A stretch of DNA of 64,000 bases from Microplitis mediator (GCF_029852145.1 NC_079975.1:26355364-26419363); one strand, 5' to 3'. Shown: positions 23,095-36,025, counted from the first letter of the stretch. Translations and numbers: made by a program. Notes: generated by a model not told the origin, from the letters alone.

Positions 23095-26000
23095 ATGGAA
23101 GAAACTGAGGCGCCAGACGCTTCCTCGGACGAAGAACTTGACAAAGTTAAGGTTATTAACATTTAAGTTTTGCTAAATTGTAAACTCTTTTGTAAGTTTT
23201 TCAAACTTTTTTTCATTAAAAAATTTTACTTTTATGGGACAGTGTCACGGAGTTATTTTGCCGCAACTGGACAGTGTCGAGAAACATTTTTTTGATTTTG
23301 TCGCCAACGGGAATTTGAACTGCGTGAAAAATTTTATCGAAACTAACCCGCACTTTAAAATAAATTCTGTTAATTATCAGGTATTTTTTTTTTTTATTAA
23401 AAATTTTATTTTCCTAATTTCGGAGTCGAAATATCATTTCAATAGAATTCTTATTTTTATTTCGGCTATTACACCACCGATGAAAACAAACTAATAAAAA
23501 ATGCCTAAAGTGTATCTCCGGTCATAAATCAGTACCTAACAAGACAATAATTTGAAAACTATCACACAACAAAAGTTAAATCTTTACGAAACCCGAATCC
23601 TATCCCGAAAACCGGCATCTTTACCCTCAAACTATTCTCTAAAAATGTCTACTAATATACAATAAAAATCAAATATTTTGTAAACAACCCGAAAGGAAGA
23701 TCTAGATCCAGATGTAAGATCATGAATGACTCGGTAGAAAAAATAATGAAACGCGTGCGGGAAAAAGTGACGGCGCACATTAAATTACCCATTGAAGGTT
23801 CCCAATAAAAAAAAAAAAATGTATATAAAAAAGTGTTCCCGTAGTAAAGTAATTCACGTAACCAATAGATTGGAGCGGCGGTTATTGAAAAGAGCGGCTT
23901 TTCCGAGGATTCTTTAAGTGGCATATAAACTACCTCAGCCGTCACAACGGGGGTTATTCCGTTAGCCACATTTCTGATGTTATTCGCCTTCTGTCACTTG
24001 GTCTTGCTCTTTTTCTTGGCATGCCGTCGTCTATTGTCAACTCCTAAAGGATGTAACAGACTCCAAGGCCCTCAATAAAAAACATGGCGTCAATTTCTTT
24101 GTCGGCCCGACAGCTATCTGTACCCAAATCCCGCTTTCCTCTTTCTTTCTCTCTCCCTTAATTCAAAATTTGGTTCCTTTTCGCTCGCTCTATCTCGCTA
24201 CCGCTAATCCATCTTCCCATTAACTAATTTTATGTCACAACAGAATGTGTGGGCTTTAAAAATATTTTTTATTCATCCCGATATCCAGAATCTGTCGGCA
24301 CTTCATGTCGCCGTAGCAGAACGTGATTTGCCGATGCTGGAATTATTACTTTCGGTACCGAATATTGACTGCAGTGACGCGGCACTACACGCAATCAGAG
24401 ACAACCAGCAGCGAATGGCCGTCATGATACTCAACAAAATGGAGGAACAGAGTCCGAACTCGGAGTTCACGGGAGCTATTGACAGCTCGGAATTTTTGGA
24501 CGAAACCACTCCGATGGATGTCGCTGCGGCTTACGGTCACTTTGATATGATAAAATTGTTGGCTTCCAGAGGACATTTCATCAGAAAGCCACATCCGCCT
24601 GATTGTTACTGTGAAGAAATTTGCAAGTAATTTTAAGTCACTTTGTATTGATCCGATAAATCAATTTGATGTCAAAAAATAATTTTGTTTGATCTTTTAG
24701 ACCTGAAAGGGAAAACGAGGACCCATTGACGCTGGACAAAAAACGCCTGGCCCGGTATCAAGCATTTTCAAATCCCGCGCACATTTGTCATGTATCTTCA
24801 GATCCGATTCTTAAAGCTTTTCAACTTTCCGTTGAACTCGACAGGGCTGCTATCGTTCAAAGAGAACTTCACAAATCTTACAGACAACTATCGCAGGTTT
24901 TTTTAGTAAAAATTATACCTGCCATTTTATATGTCAACTATCAAAAATTTTCGATTAAAAAAATCCATTAATTTTTTCAGGACGTGACGCAATTCGCGGC
25001 GGAGCTGATTGGCTGCGCGAGAAAAGCCGACGAGGTCGAACATATTTTGGAAAGAAAAGCTGGAATGGTTTTCTCAATGAATTTCACGCTGCCGAGATTA
25101 CTTTTGGCTGTTGAGTGCAAGCAGAAGACTTTCGTTGCCCACCCAAATGTTCAGCAGGTTGGGGTTCAAATTTGAAATATAAATTTCAGTGAAAACAAAA
25201 TTTCTAATTTATTATTTTTCCAAATTAGATAATTGAAAACAAATGGATGGGAGAATGGTACGGATGGAAAAAAAAATCACGAGGAACTAAAATAGCGACT
25301 GTTTTTTTGAGAATTCCCATATTTTGGTTCATGGCTCTGTGGGTATGGTTGGCGCCAAATTCAAAACGCGGACGAAAATGGCAAATTCCTGTTCATCGTT
25401 ACATTTCAATTGTCGCGAGCTACTTAGTATTCCTTACAATTTGTTTTTTTCAATCGAACATAAACAAAAAAAACCAACTGCGCGGTCCGCCTAATACGGG
25501 TAAAATAAACCGGCGTGAAAAAAAATTATTTAGCTAATAGAGTAGTGACATTTGTAAATTGTAAATTGTAAATTTTTTTTAGGATGCGAAATACCCTTGG
25601 TTATTTATGTGATATCATTTATATGGGCTGCGATACGTCTATGTATGATTCATGGGCCCAGTAGATACTTTCGCTCCCGCTGGAACTGGTAATCAAAAAT
25701 ATAGACGTCATCTATTCGCCAAAAGAAATAATTCAAGCAATTTATTATTTTTTTAGGTATGAAGTTATAATGCTTGTGTTATTTATCATGACGTTCATCT
25801 TCTGGATAGCGTCGGCAATAGACGTAAGAATTCACGACCAACGAGATCTCGAACGAAAATATTGGCACAAATACGATCCGACACTAGTTGCCGAGGGCTC
25901 TCTGTGTATCGCCACGATAATGGCCTTCTTCAAACTTATTTTTCTTTGCCAACTTGATTACAATCTCGGACAACTTCAAGTATCACTGGGAAGAATGATA

Positions 26001-27938
26001 CAAGATGCTACTAAATTTTTATTATTATTTACTATCATCATTTTTGCTTTTGCTGCAGGTCAAAAAAAAGTTTCAACTCCAATTTCTCTAGCATAAAGTT
26101 TTTGAAGCTCTGAGAGCCTTAAATATCACTCTGAGATAAAAAATACCCGAATACTTTTTTGTAGAGAATTTTGAGAGCTAAAAAAAAGTACTGATTAAAT
26201 TTTTTGATATTTTTGAAATTTAATCGCCAATTTTGGTTTTTAATTTTTTAGCCGAATTTTTGAACACAAATTTGAGTATCAAGCTTAAGAAGCTTGTAGA
26301 GCTTTAAATATTAACTTTATCAAAAAAATCAATCAGTACTTTTTTGTTGGGAATTTAAAGAGCTACAAAAAAGACTTCTATCAATTTTTATGTAAACTTG
26401 ATAGTTAATGAGAAATAATTGAAAAAACAAAAATAATCTGTAAACTATCATTGAAATTTAATGTTCGAATTTCGCTGATTGATTTTAATTTTCTGAACAG
26501 GTTTGGCGAGACTTTACCAATATTACGACGGAATGGTCCAAGTCGACGACGAGTCAAAAATAAAGACCCAACAAGTCTCGTCATTCGTCGATTTTCTGTC
26601 AACACTCAAAACTCTATTTTGGGCGATTTTTTGCATGAGCGCTATCGAGTCCGCTGACGTGATAATCGAAAATCTACCCGGTGAAAGCGACACCGAGACA
26701 ATCATAAACCAGCACTCATTCACCGAAGGCGTCGGGTATTTAGCCTTTGCCGGTAGTTAAAAAACTCTCCAAAATTGAATAATAAAATAAAAATAAACAA
26801 AATTCTAACAAAAAAAAAAAACTTTCTCCAGGATTCGAGTGTATTTCAGTAATAGTAGTACTAAACATGTTGATAGCCTGCATGTCGAATACATTCACAG
26901 CATTCACACGTAATGTCGACATCGAATGGACGTTCGGACGCACAGAAGTACCCAGTTCCACTCTGACATTTATAAAATGAAAACTTTCAAATTAAATTAA
27001 ACTCAAACCAAAACTTTTATTTATCCTTACACTTTTTCTTTTATTCGACAGGTTTATGTCAATATTATGGCGCAAAATGCATTACCACCCCCTTTTAATC
27101 TTCTTCCAACTTGTAGTGAATATCGGACGATTGTAGAATTTATAAAACTTTTATTTCGACCGACAAAAACTAAACGAGCGCGATGGAATTTCAAACACGG
27201 ATGTTATATTGTAAGTTTTTATTTTTTTCATCAACTTAACAAACCAAAAAAGCTGCGTGCGGCCCCTGAGGTAAAATGGGCCCATTTTATTTTTTTTTCA
27301 AAGCTAAATTTACATTTTGGAGTGACTTGGGTCAATAACAGACTTCTACACAGAAAAAAAGAATTTCTTGGCGCAAGAAACATTTTGTACTATGAATTGA
27401 AGACAAAAATTTTTCTTGGCTCAAGAATTTTTTTCTCGCCTAAAAAATTTTTTTCTTGTTCCGAGAAAATTTTTTCTTATCCCAAGAAAAGTTTTGTTTT
27501 CACTTTATAATACAAAAATTTTCTTGGGTCAAGTAAAAATTTTTTGCGCCAGGAAATCCTTTTTTTCTGTGTCAGGTCAATAAAATTTTTTTTGTTTAAT
27601 TTTTCTGGCGGCCCATTTTCCCCCAATTTTTTTATTTGATAAAAATTCAAATTTTATTATAAATAATTAAAAAAATTAAAAATAATTTAAAAAATTATAA
27701 ATAAATAAAAGAAATTTTTCTTGGCGCAATTTTACCCGCTCCCGAAAATAAAAAAAAAATTTTTCAGGAAAATATTGCGGAAAATGACAACGAAAAATTT
27801 GGAGAAATAATGGGACTACTGGTAATGCGTTACTTCCGTCAAAAACACATCGAATCAGCGACCAACGAAATCCGCGGGCTGAGAAAAGACATAAGCGAAC
27901 TAAAGTATCTTTTAAAAGACGCGCTGTCTTCCCCTTGA
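23095..27938 (+). CDS. TRPC-type cation channel
   Basis: TRPC channels are tetrameric non-selective cation channels of the plasma membrane, often opened downstream of phospholipase C. Twelve exons were joined in phase: 23095-23151 (weak donor, could end 23145), 23243-23380, 24289-24626, 24701-24896, 24981-25157, 25229-25499, 25583-25688, 25757-26058, 26501-26752, 26832-26947, 27052-27210 and 27768-27938. This gives about 760 residues, a normal TRPC length. N-terminal ankyrin-like repeats (LSALHVAVAERDLPMLELLL, TPMDVAAAYGHFDMIKLLA) are followed by the TRPC-specific segment ending HPNVQQIIENKWMGEW. Six hydrophobic segments come next, with LGQLQVSLGRM before S5, the pore word LFWAIF, an S6 with VVLNMLIACMSNTF, and the EWTFGR TRP box. 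The C-terminal tail is short with a final coiled region and no PDZ-type end. It is divergent in several positions that are usually fixed, so assignment to trp, trpl or trp-gamma is left open. The first exon is the least certain. Confidence 0.88.
23381..24288 (+). other. TRPC intron 2
   Basis: A 908-bp intron lies between ankyrin exons. Its second half (23640-24230) is GC-richer and pyrimidine-rich but has no supported exon. An in-frame acceptor at 24241-24242 could lengthen exon 3 by 46 bases, but 24289 gives the better ankyrin continuity. Confidence 0.6.
26090..26470. repeat. ~195-bp hairpin repeat in TRPC intron 8
   Basis: Two degenerate units carry 'TTTTTTGTAGAGAATTTTGAGAGC', 'AAGCTTGTAGAGCTTTAAAT' and 'GAGCTACAAAAAAGACTTC'. 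The array fills most of the intron and ends about 30 bp before the exon at 26501. Confidence 0.6.
27348..27572. repeat. MITE with CACAGAAAAAAAG termini in TRPC intron 11
   Basis: The left end ACACAGAAAAAAAGAATTTC and the right end GAAATCCTTTTTTTCTGTGT are inverted copies of about 18 bp. The interior is a series of TTTTCTTG(G/C) and CAAGAAAA words, such as CTTGGCGCAAGAA near the left end and TTGCGCCAGGAA near the right end. At about 225 bp with no coding capacity it is a typical MITE. A fragment is at 2916-3050. Confidence 0.75.
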
Positions 27939-30229
27939 ATTTAAAACTCGCGGGAAATATCAAAATTTAATTGTAAGAAAAAAAAAATTAGTTATTTATA
28001 ATTTTAATAGTTAATTATATTTCTATTGTATTTATAATTATAATTTACCATATGTCCGATAGCTGTCACTATTGTAAACTCAGGGGAAATTAAAAACCGT
28101 GATAGCAAAAGTATATAATAATTTTTATATGAATTATATTTTAAAAATAATGAAATAAAAATTTATTTTAACTTTGGCTTTGACATCATTTTAAATGTAA
28201 ATATTTAATTATTATTAACCTACAAACATAATTGATCTACTGCGCTAATTTTTAATTAGAACGAAAAAAAGACACAGTAATAATTTAAATAATCATTTAT
28301 AAATATTTACCGTCGCAATAATATAAACAAATAAATCTTTTGTTATGTTTATTTTTAATTGCTGGATAATAATTAATTATTATTTAATATTTGTTCCAAC
28401 TGTTAAAATATCACTGCGATGAAATAATTATTTTTTCTTTGTTATATAATTAATAAATATATTAATATTTATAATTTGTGGGTAAATAAATGAAGTGTGT
28501 CGGAGATTAATTAATTAAACTCGCGTTAAAATGAATTACATTTACGATAAAAAATATTTTCAATTTCATTTATTTTACTAGTAATTATAACAATGACTTG
28601 CAAAATTTTTATTTCATTAGTTACTTATTTATTACATCACTGATTATGATATTAATTATTTATTTATTGTTTTTATTTATTTTACTTCTGATTAATTAAC
28701 CAATCAATCAAATTATCAACAATAAATTATTTAATTGCGGATATCTGCTCAACTATAAACGTTACGAAAAAAATTAACTGAATGTTTTTTTTAGAAAATT
28801 TAAAGGGCTACAAAAAAGTATCAGACATATTTTTTGATATTTTTGATATATTACTCGTAATTTTAATTTTTAAATCCTTTGTTGTTTATTTTAAAGAATT
28901 AAAAATGGAGTTTTTGACGCCAGAGCCTAAAATATCGATTTTAGGAGAAAAGTATAAGAGTACATATTTGTAGAGAATTTAACGAGCTACAAAAAAGTAC
29001 TCGGGTAATTTTTCCGTAAAATCAATAGTTTAGAAGTTATTGATAAATTAATGAATTGAAAAATGATTTTTTAGATTTTTTTGTGGTTTCAATTTAATTT
29101 GTATATTAATTAGATTGAAATCAATTATAGATTAAAGTTTACCGCCAATCAGTGAGTTTCAGATGTTCTTGAAACCACAACGTTACGCTCGGTACAACCT
29201 ACAATCGTTATAATTAATGAAATTGCGGGTAATCACGAATTCGATTGTTGCGTCACGTGTTTTTTTAAAGAAATTGGAATATTAAATTAAATTAAATCTT
29301 CTATATTTATAAATAAATATATATATAAGTATACTTGATATCACGGTAATTATTTAATTTTAATTACCAATTAAATTTTTATTCCGTTAATTTGATGCTG
29401 GCGGGAAAATTATTTTTACAAACTGGCCAATAAAATTTCCATTTTCTCTCATAAAAAAAATTGTAGCCATTTATCATAATTAATTGTAATTACACTTTAC
29501 TAATGAGGTTTAATATTTTTTATAGCAATTTACAGCCAAACAATTTAATTCATTACTTTATGAGTAAATTTATTTAAAAGTGAGCAGACAAAAAATTATC
29601 ACGATTAAAATAATGAAATTTCATAAAAAGTTTAAAGAATTTATAAAAAAAAAGATGAAAGAATTCTCAATCGAGTGGGTTTTAAAGTGTACGAGGGGCG
29701 GTATTTTTAGATGTATGAGGTAAAATAATTAAAGAGAGTAATAAAGGGGAGTTTAATAAAATACGATAACTAAAAATGTAAATATTAATATAAAAGATAT
29801 ATAACTCGCGAGCTTTTCCAGTAATTTAATTCAATGTTTCCACTTGATCTTATTTTTATCTACTAAATATTTCCTCAACAAGAATATCAGTTGTTTTATT
29901 ACTCGCGTTTTATTGCTATTCAAATAAAAATCTTATAAAAGTTATACTATTACGGCTTTCATTTAAATAAATCCGCCAAATTTTACTATCAAAAATTTTA
30001 ATAATTCGATAATAAATTAAACGGAAGTATTTTTTTAAATTTATTTGCCCATGAAAATTTTTTTTTATATTTCCCCCACCCATCTTACGGCAATAAAGAC
30101 ATTTTTGGGTATTTCTGTAAATAATTTCAAATTTTACACTTCAAAATTTTTATTTTTCATGTCCATCTTACGGCGATCATATAAAATAATTTTCAATAAA
30201 AATAAACTCCATTGGTAATAGAAATCCAT
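27939..30229. other. Gene-free AT-rich spacer after the TRPC gene
   Basis: The first few hundred bases probably contain the TRPC 3' untranslated region, with AATAAA words near 28156. The rest is very AT-rich with no coding signal apart from the repeat at 28750-29060. Confidence 0.5.
28750..29060. repeat. ~195-bp hairpin repeat, dimer
   Basis: Units carry 'AATTTAAAGGGCTACAAAAAAGTATC' (28796 onward) and 'TTTGTAGAGAATTTAACGAGCTACAAAAAAGTACTC' (28967 onward), about 182 bp apart. Together the arms of the second unit form a hairpin. It is the same family as elsewhere, subtype with GCTACAAAAAAGTA. Confidence 0.65.
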
Positions 30230-30510
30230 TTCAGTTGTAACTAATAGATTTTCGATATTTCTCATGGGTCGTAAGTTATTCGCAATTAACTGAAAATTTA
30301 ATATAATCAATTTTAAGCAACAAAATTTAGATTATTTAAGAAAATTTTCAGTTAATTGCAAATAACATACGACTCAAGTGAAATATCAAAAATTTTACTT
30401 TGAGATAAGTTGTAGGAAATAAAATGCTCTACAAAAAATGTCCTCTGAAATTTTCGGATAAAGTTGATGGTTGCGTCAAAAAATTAAAAAAATGTTAAAA
30501 TTTATCGTCA
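30230..30510. repeat. ~195-bp hairpin repeat, degraded unit
   Basis: This contains 'AAGTTGTAGGAAATAAAATG' followed by 'CTCTACAAAAAATGTCCTCTG', plus an internal inverted pair around 30290-30375 (TTCGCAATTAACTGAAAATT / AATTTTCAGTTAATTGCAAA). It lies immediately left of the palindromic element at 30539. Confidence 0.55.
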
Positions 30511-30538
30511 ATCTAACTTTAACTTCGAATTACTCTTT

Positions 30539-31480
30539 ACGGAAAGAAAATTATGGCAGCGGTTCCCATAATTTTGTGAAATTTTTTCCTATACCATCAT
30601 AGGAATTACGACCATAAATTATGGGAGCGGTTCCTATAATTATAGGAATGTTTCCCATAATTATAGGAATAGTTCCTATAATTATGGGAATGACACCCAT
30701 AACACTATAGAAATGGTTCCTATAATTATAGGAATGGTTCCTATAATTTATAGGAATACTTTCTATAATATTATGGGAATCATTCCTATAATTTATGGGA
30801 ATGGTTCCTATAATTTATGGGAACCATTCCCATAAATTATAGGAACCATTCCCATAATATTATGGGAATGGTTCCTATAATAGTATGGGAACTATTCCCA
30901 TAATATTATGGGAATGATTCCCATAATGCAATTGGAATGGTTCCAATACCATTATGGGAATGGTTCCCATATTATCATGAAAAAATTAATTTAAAGAAGT
31001 GCAGTAATCACTTCTACAATACACAGAAATATTTTTAAACATAAAAACAAAAATTCAAACATTGAAAAAAAAAATCGTATTTGGCAAAAAAACATTAAAA
31101 TTTTTAACAAGAATTTTTTTTCAGCACAAAACATTCAAGAAAATTCAAATTTTGGGAAATTTCTACACTATTGTGCAAAAAAAAAATTTTATGATATTAT
31201 AGGGATGGTTCCCATAACATTATGGGAATAGTTCCCATAATATTATAGGAATAGTTCCTATACCAATATGGGAACCATTCCCATAATGGTATGGGAATGA
31301 TTCCCATATCATTATGGGAACCATTCCCATAATGGTATGGGAACTATTCTCATACTATTATGGGGATGGTTCCCATAATATTTGGGAACCATCCCTATAG
31401 TAGTATAGGTACTGTTCCCATACCATTATGGGAACCATTCCCATAATGCATAGCAAAACTTCCCATAATTTTCTTTCCGT
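30539..31480. repeat. Element of clustered GGGAA/TTCCC palindromes with terminal inverted repeats
   Basis: The outer ends ACGGAAAGAAAATTATGG and CATAATTTTCTTTCCGT are inverted copies. Inside, 30540-30980 and 31190-31470 consist of dozens of short palindromic words such as TTATGGGAATGGTTCCTATA and CATTCCCATAATATTATGGG. These are separated by about 200 bp of ordinary AT-rich sequence (30980-31190). No TSD or coding capacity is evident. It looks like a non-autonomous transposon whose subterminal repeats have expanded. Confidence 0.75.
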
Positions 31481-33179
31481 GTTGAAGAAATAAAAATATC
31501 GAAAAATTATAATAAAGCTTTTTTGTAGAGCGTCGAATTTCCCATAAGAATATGTTTTGAACATTCAAAAGTATTGGTCCCACCGTGAGCTACAAAATTC
31601 CAAAACTTAAAGAATAAATGTTCCCATGTTATTTAAACGGAAAATAGAAAATTGCGATGCGGCAGTTGTTAATATTAATATTAAGAGCTCAAACTTTCAC
31701 AGTATTTTTTTTTCGTCATTTCCAACAATATTTTCGATATAATGAAGAAAAAAAAAATTATTCGATTTTTTTGAATCAGTCTTGTAACTAATCTTGTAAA
31801 AATAACGACTTGTTCATTAAATAAAATACCGGCGTATGGTCAGAAAGATGTTTAAGAAAAGTAAAATGAGGAAAACGACGTAATCTGATAAGAAGATCAT
31901 AAACCTCAGTAGTTTACAAGACCTCAGTATCGTTTTCCACCATTTTCCCAGCCCACCGATCGTAAATCCTAATCTCGACACTTAATCACAGTACATTTAC
32001 CAAATCACCACCGGGGACCATCTTCATCCCCCCACTCCCGTAAATTCAAAATATCACATCGCAAATAATCTGCACCATCTTTCAACAAATCATCACTGGC
32101 TTCTAAACTTCCTATCCCCAACTTCAGTAGCTCATAAAAAAAATTACCAATAATTCCAGTAGATAAATTCCCTCATAGTCAGACATTCCCGCCATATTTT
32201 ACCTCATGCATGAAATTATGCTTCAAAAATTTAAAAAATCCTCTACTAATTTCTTTTCACGCAACAATTTATCAAAAAAAAAATCAAGTAGTCGCACTTT
32301 CATGTGATCAGACATAAATTTTTTTTTCACCAAAAAAGTCGATTTTAATAAAAACCCACAAGAGATTTTCACCTTTGAAAAAAATAATCTTATATTACTG
32401 TACAACAGACAATAAGAAAAAGAATAAAAGGACAAAAGTGTGAAGGGTATTAAATAAGTATAAAGCGTAATATAAGTATATAAATAGGGCGGGAAAAATA
32501 CTATGTGAGGTTGAGGTGTAACGTTGAGCCGAGAGAATTCTCTCTGCTCTGCTGTGCTCTGCTATATTCTTATATATATATATACATATATATTGTAACC
32601 AGAGGGTTTTCTACGAGGAGATGAAAGCGACGACGAGTTTCCGGCCGACGCGCACGAACCTCCGTTCGCGGAAGGGGTTACCGAGGGTGTTTGTGAGTAG
32701 TACGATTTACTGAGTTGCTCTCTCTGCAGCCCTCAGTCTCTTATTCAACCTGTAGTATAACGTTCTTATTACTCTTTAAACTCAAATTATTTATTATTAT
32801 TACGCGGGAATAAAATTAAAACTTACAGAATAATAACTTGGATGGTTGGAATAATTTTTTAAAATAAAATTCATTTAAATTTTTGAATTCTTAATAAAAG
32901 ACTTTTAAGTTGAGATAAAAAAGCTTGTCACTGAAGCATTTTAACTGCTCGAGTGATTGCACATGAGTGAAATGAAAAGGTTGAAGGTGGATAGTAAAAA
33001 ATAAAATATTTTACGTGGATATAAAAACACGCGGTGGTAAAAAGTGATAGTATAAAATGAAAAAACGGATGCATGGGTACGAGTATGTACAAGTGTTGGA
33101 GTGGTGTGTGAAGATTGAAGAAATGCCATTGGAAAATAGAATATAGGAATCCTTTATAAAATATATAGGGAGATATATA
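31481..33179. other. Spacer upstream of the small membrane-protein gene
   Basis: No gene is supported. 32520-32760 is GC-richer, with CTCTGCT repeats, a TATATATATA run at about 32572-32593 and a GC-rich block at 32620-32700. It may be promoter or untranslated sequence of the gene at 36026, but the link is only positional. Confidence 0.4.
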
Positions 33180-33378
33180 AAATGTTACGAGTCCCTTGGA
33201 CGATTGAACTCGACGGAAAGTTTCAATTTCGCGCTCACCGGTCAGTGTCTCGGCGGGATACCTAGAGACAGTGCGATATCGTTCTCGTGAGAGGTGATTA
33301 GCTCTAACAAGATACAGTTAATATTGTCGGGTGAAAATAACAAACTATATTCTGTTGAATTTTTATTTAAGGGTGCAA
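33180..33378 (+). other. Putative 5' untranslated exon of the 36.0-kb gene
   Basis: A locally GC-richer block ends at a strong donor (GCAA|GTAAGTA, donor at 33379). It has no long open frame. The next fitting acceptor is TTTTTACAG at 36007, 18 bp before the ATG at 36026. The resulting 2.6-kb intron is inferred from splice consensus alone. Confidence 0.35.
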
Positions 33379-33950
33379 GTAAGTACGGGATTTTTTAGAT
33401 TTTAAATATCTTTCAAACTATTGGTTTTAGGTGAAAAAGTTATCAGTACTTTTTTGTAGCCCGTTAAATTCTCTACAAAAAAGTATGAGTAGTAATTTTT
33501 CATATTTTTGATATTTGAGCCGCAATTTTCAATTTAAGCTGAGTTGCGATTAAATAAAAATTTGAATTTCGAAAACTTATGAATTTTTTATTTATATTGA
33601 TGATATCTCGCGAGATTTTGATTTTAGGTAAAAAAGTAATAAGTAACTATTTGTAGCTCGTTAAATTCTCTACAAAAAAGTATTCGTAGTACTTTTTCAT
33701 ATTTTCGATATTTGAGCCGCAATTTTAAATTTAAACTGAGTTGCGCTTAAATAAAAATTTGAATTTCAAAAGTTTCTAATTTTTTTTATTTATATTGATA
33801 ATATCTCGCAAGCTTTTGAGTTTAGGTAAAAAAATAATTAGCACTTTTTTGTAGAAAATTAAAAGAGCCAAAAAAAACATCATTAGCAATTTTAACATAA
33901 ATCGATTAATTACCGGGTTATGAATTAATAACTCCAAAAAAGTAGAAAAA
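33379..33950. repeat. ~195-bp hairpin repeat, trimer right after a splice donor
   Basis: Three units have CTCTACAAAAAAGTA at about 33471 and 33668 and a degraded GAGCCAAAAAAAACAT near 33865, spaced 197 bp. Each unit repeats 'TTTTTGTAGC.CGTTAAATT', 'ATATTTGAGCCGCAATTTT' and 'AAACTGAGTTGCG'. The array begins within 30 bp of the putative donor at 33379. Confidence 0.8.
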
Positions 33951-36007
33951 ATTTCTAATAAAAATAAATCCCAGAATAAAAAATGATTTTATCGTAATTC
34001 ATTAAGAGCATTAAACATGTATTACTCAACGATCTGACCCGTATGACCTCATCGCCATTAATAAGCGATCAAATTAAACCACCATGTATATGCAAACACA
34101 CAGAGCTTTCACATCCCAGCGAATTCAAACCGCTTTCAAATTAATTCACATAAATGTCCAACGATAATTATCTCTCTATTATTTCATCCTTCAACTAAAA
34201 AATAATGACTTGGTATTTAGTGAAACTAGAACTAAAACTGATACTAAAACTCTCTAATTAAAATTAAAAAACCTCTCAACTGTCTGAAACAATTTCGCAA
34301 TTACACAAATAATTAATTAATATTCCAACAAATAGATATTTAATTTCACGTTTTAATATCCCGAGACTGCTCTAGGCCGCGACTCCTCCAGCAAGAGTTT
34401 AAAAGAGACAGAGACAGAGGTCGAAGGAGGGTAGAGTATCTAGGGTGGCAATAAGGGTACAAGTTTAAGATCTGACCCAATGAAAATGGACGAGAGTCTA
34501 CTACACGATAATTATCAGCAAACTAGATAGAGTTGCGGTTAACTTAAATTACCTTTAATTATCTACTGAACTTATCAATTAATTTTATCATCGATGTTTT
34601 AACTAATTTATTTCTAAAGCCAATTAATTTTTTTTGTTCAAGGTCAGTTAATTTATCAAACGATTGCAAGTTAAATAAAAATCATCCAAAGAAAATTTCT
34701 AGTTTGGAAAATCGAATGATACGCCCTGGTGAATAATTTCACTTGCCCTCTGTATATATATCACGTAAGCACGATAAAACTTTTTTTTTTCCTACTCTCA
34801 GGAGACTATTTTTGGATATTTTTATATTTTTTATTTTTTTTTCCACTAGAGCACACTGATATAATATAAGTGGTCATGAAATAAAAAGTAACAGAGAAAA
34901 TAAAATTTAATCTAAGTGAAGAGTAAATAAATTCAATTGTGCTTCCAATGTTTAAAAAAAAAAAAAAACTAATTTTAAAAATAAAATAGAAAATTAAATT
35001 ATTTGACAGCAAATTAACTATCGAGCGGCTGAAGTATTTTAATAAAATAATTTAATTTTAAATTGAAGAGAAAAATTAAGTGAAGTTAAGATGAAGTCTG
35101 ACAACATTTAGGTTGAGAAAATAAAATTATTGAATAAGAAAAATAAAAATAATAATGAGCAAAAAGGAGGAGAGAAAAAATTGAGGAAAGATAAAAACGG
35201 ATTCGTGTAATGTCTCATTTTCAACGGGCAAAGGACACGCATTTCTTTTCAAGAAACTCGATAGATCAAATAAATAAAAAAAAAAAAAAAAAACACGTTG
35301 AGGCAGCGGCGATATCATAAAAAATATAACGTATGATTTATGAGATCTCGTATTTTTTTATCGAATAATAAAAACTAAAATATTGACGACAAGCAAAAAG
35401 TTGACGTCACACGCAGACGAATATATATATATTTATAAGTATCAAACATATCCTGAGTGCAATTTATTTTTTAGTCTCATTTACTTTTTATGTAGATGGG
35501 ATTTTTTTTTCATTTTTTTTTAGAGTTGAAAAATAAAAACTGCAGATTGTTTGATAAGATAATCTCGTTTAAAATCAATCAAAATAATTAAGAGGATTAC
35601 GTAATCTTTTGTTGGATTAAATGGAACCGATGGTTGTTATTATTTAATGAAAAATATATAAAATGGGAAAATAATACAAAATAAATATGACGAGATAAAT
35701 CTAGGTCATGAAGTAATTTATATATTTTATATGAACAAGAGACTAAAGCTCTTATGTTCACCCAATATAATTTTAAACGGGTAAATTGCGTAGTAATGAG
35801 TTACGTAAGCTCGACAAATTACGTCTAGTCCACAAGTTTGATGGCAAGTCGCGCTTAATTATGTAAATGATTTTTTTTCCAAGTACTTTAACACGTGAAA
35901 AAAATTTAGGCGCGTAAATAAGATTTCAAAAGTTTAATTTTAAAATTATAATTTTTTTCGCGCCAAAAAAGAGCGAAATCGCTAAAAATGTTTTATTTTT
36001 TTTACAG
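33951..36007. other. Non-coding stretch before the 36.0-kb gene
   Basis: AT-rich DNA without a supported exon; probably the rest of the 5' intron of the gene at 36026. A purine-rich patch near 34390-34450 and a run of A at about 35277-35293 are simple sequence. Confidence 0.4.
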
Positions 36008-36025
36008 GAAATAAAATAAAAGAAA

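Noticed and set aside
23652..23969. A 105-codon minus-strand frame inside TRPC intron 2
   Set aside because: No homology; it includes a long run encoding Phe from poly-A, and lies within a normal intron.
31358..31583. Open frames with a repeated Met-Gly-Ser/Asn pattern
   Set aside because: They are translations of the GGGAA palindrome repeat and not genes.
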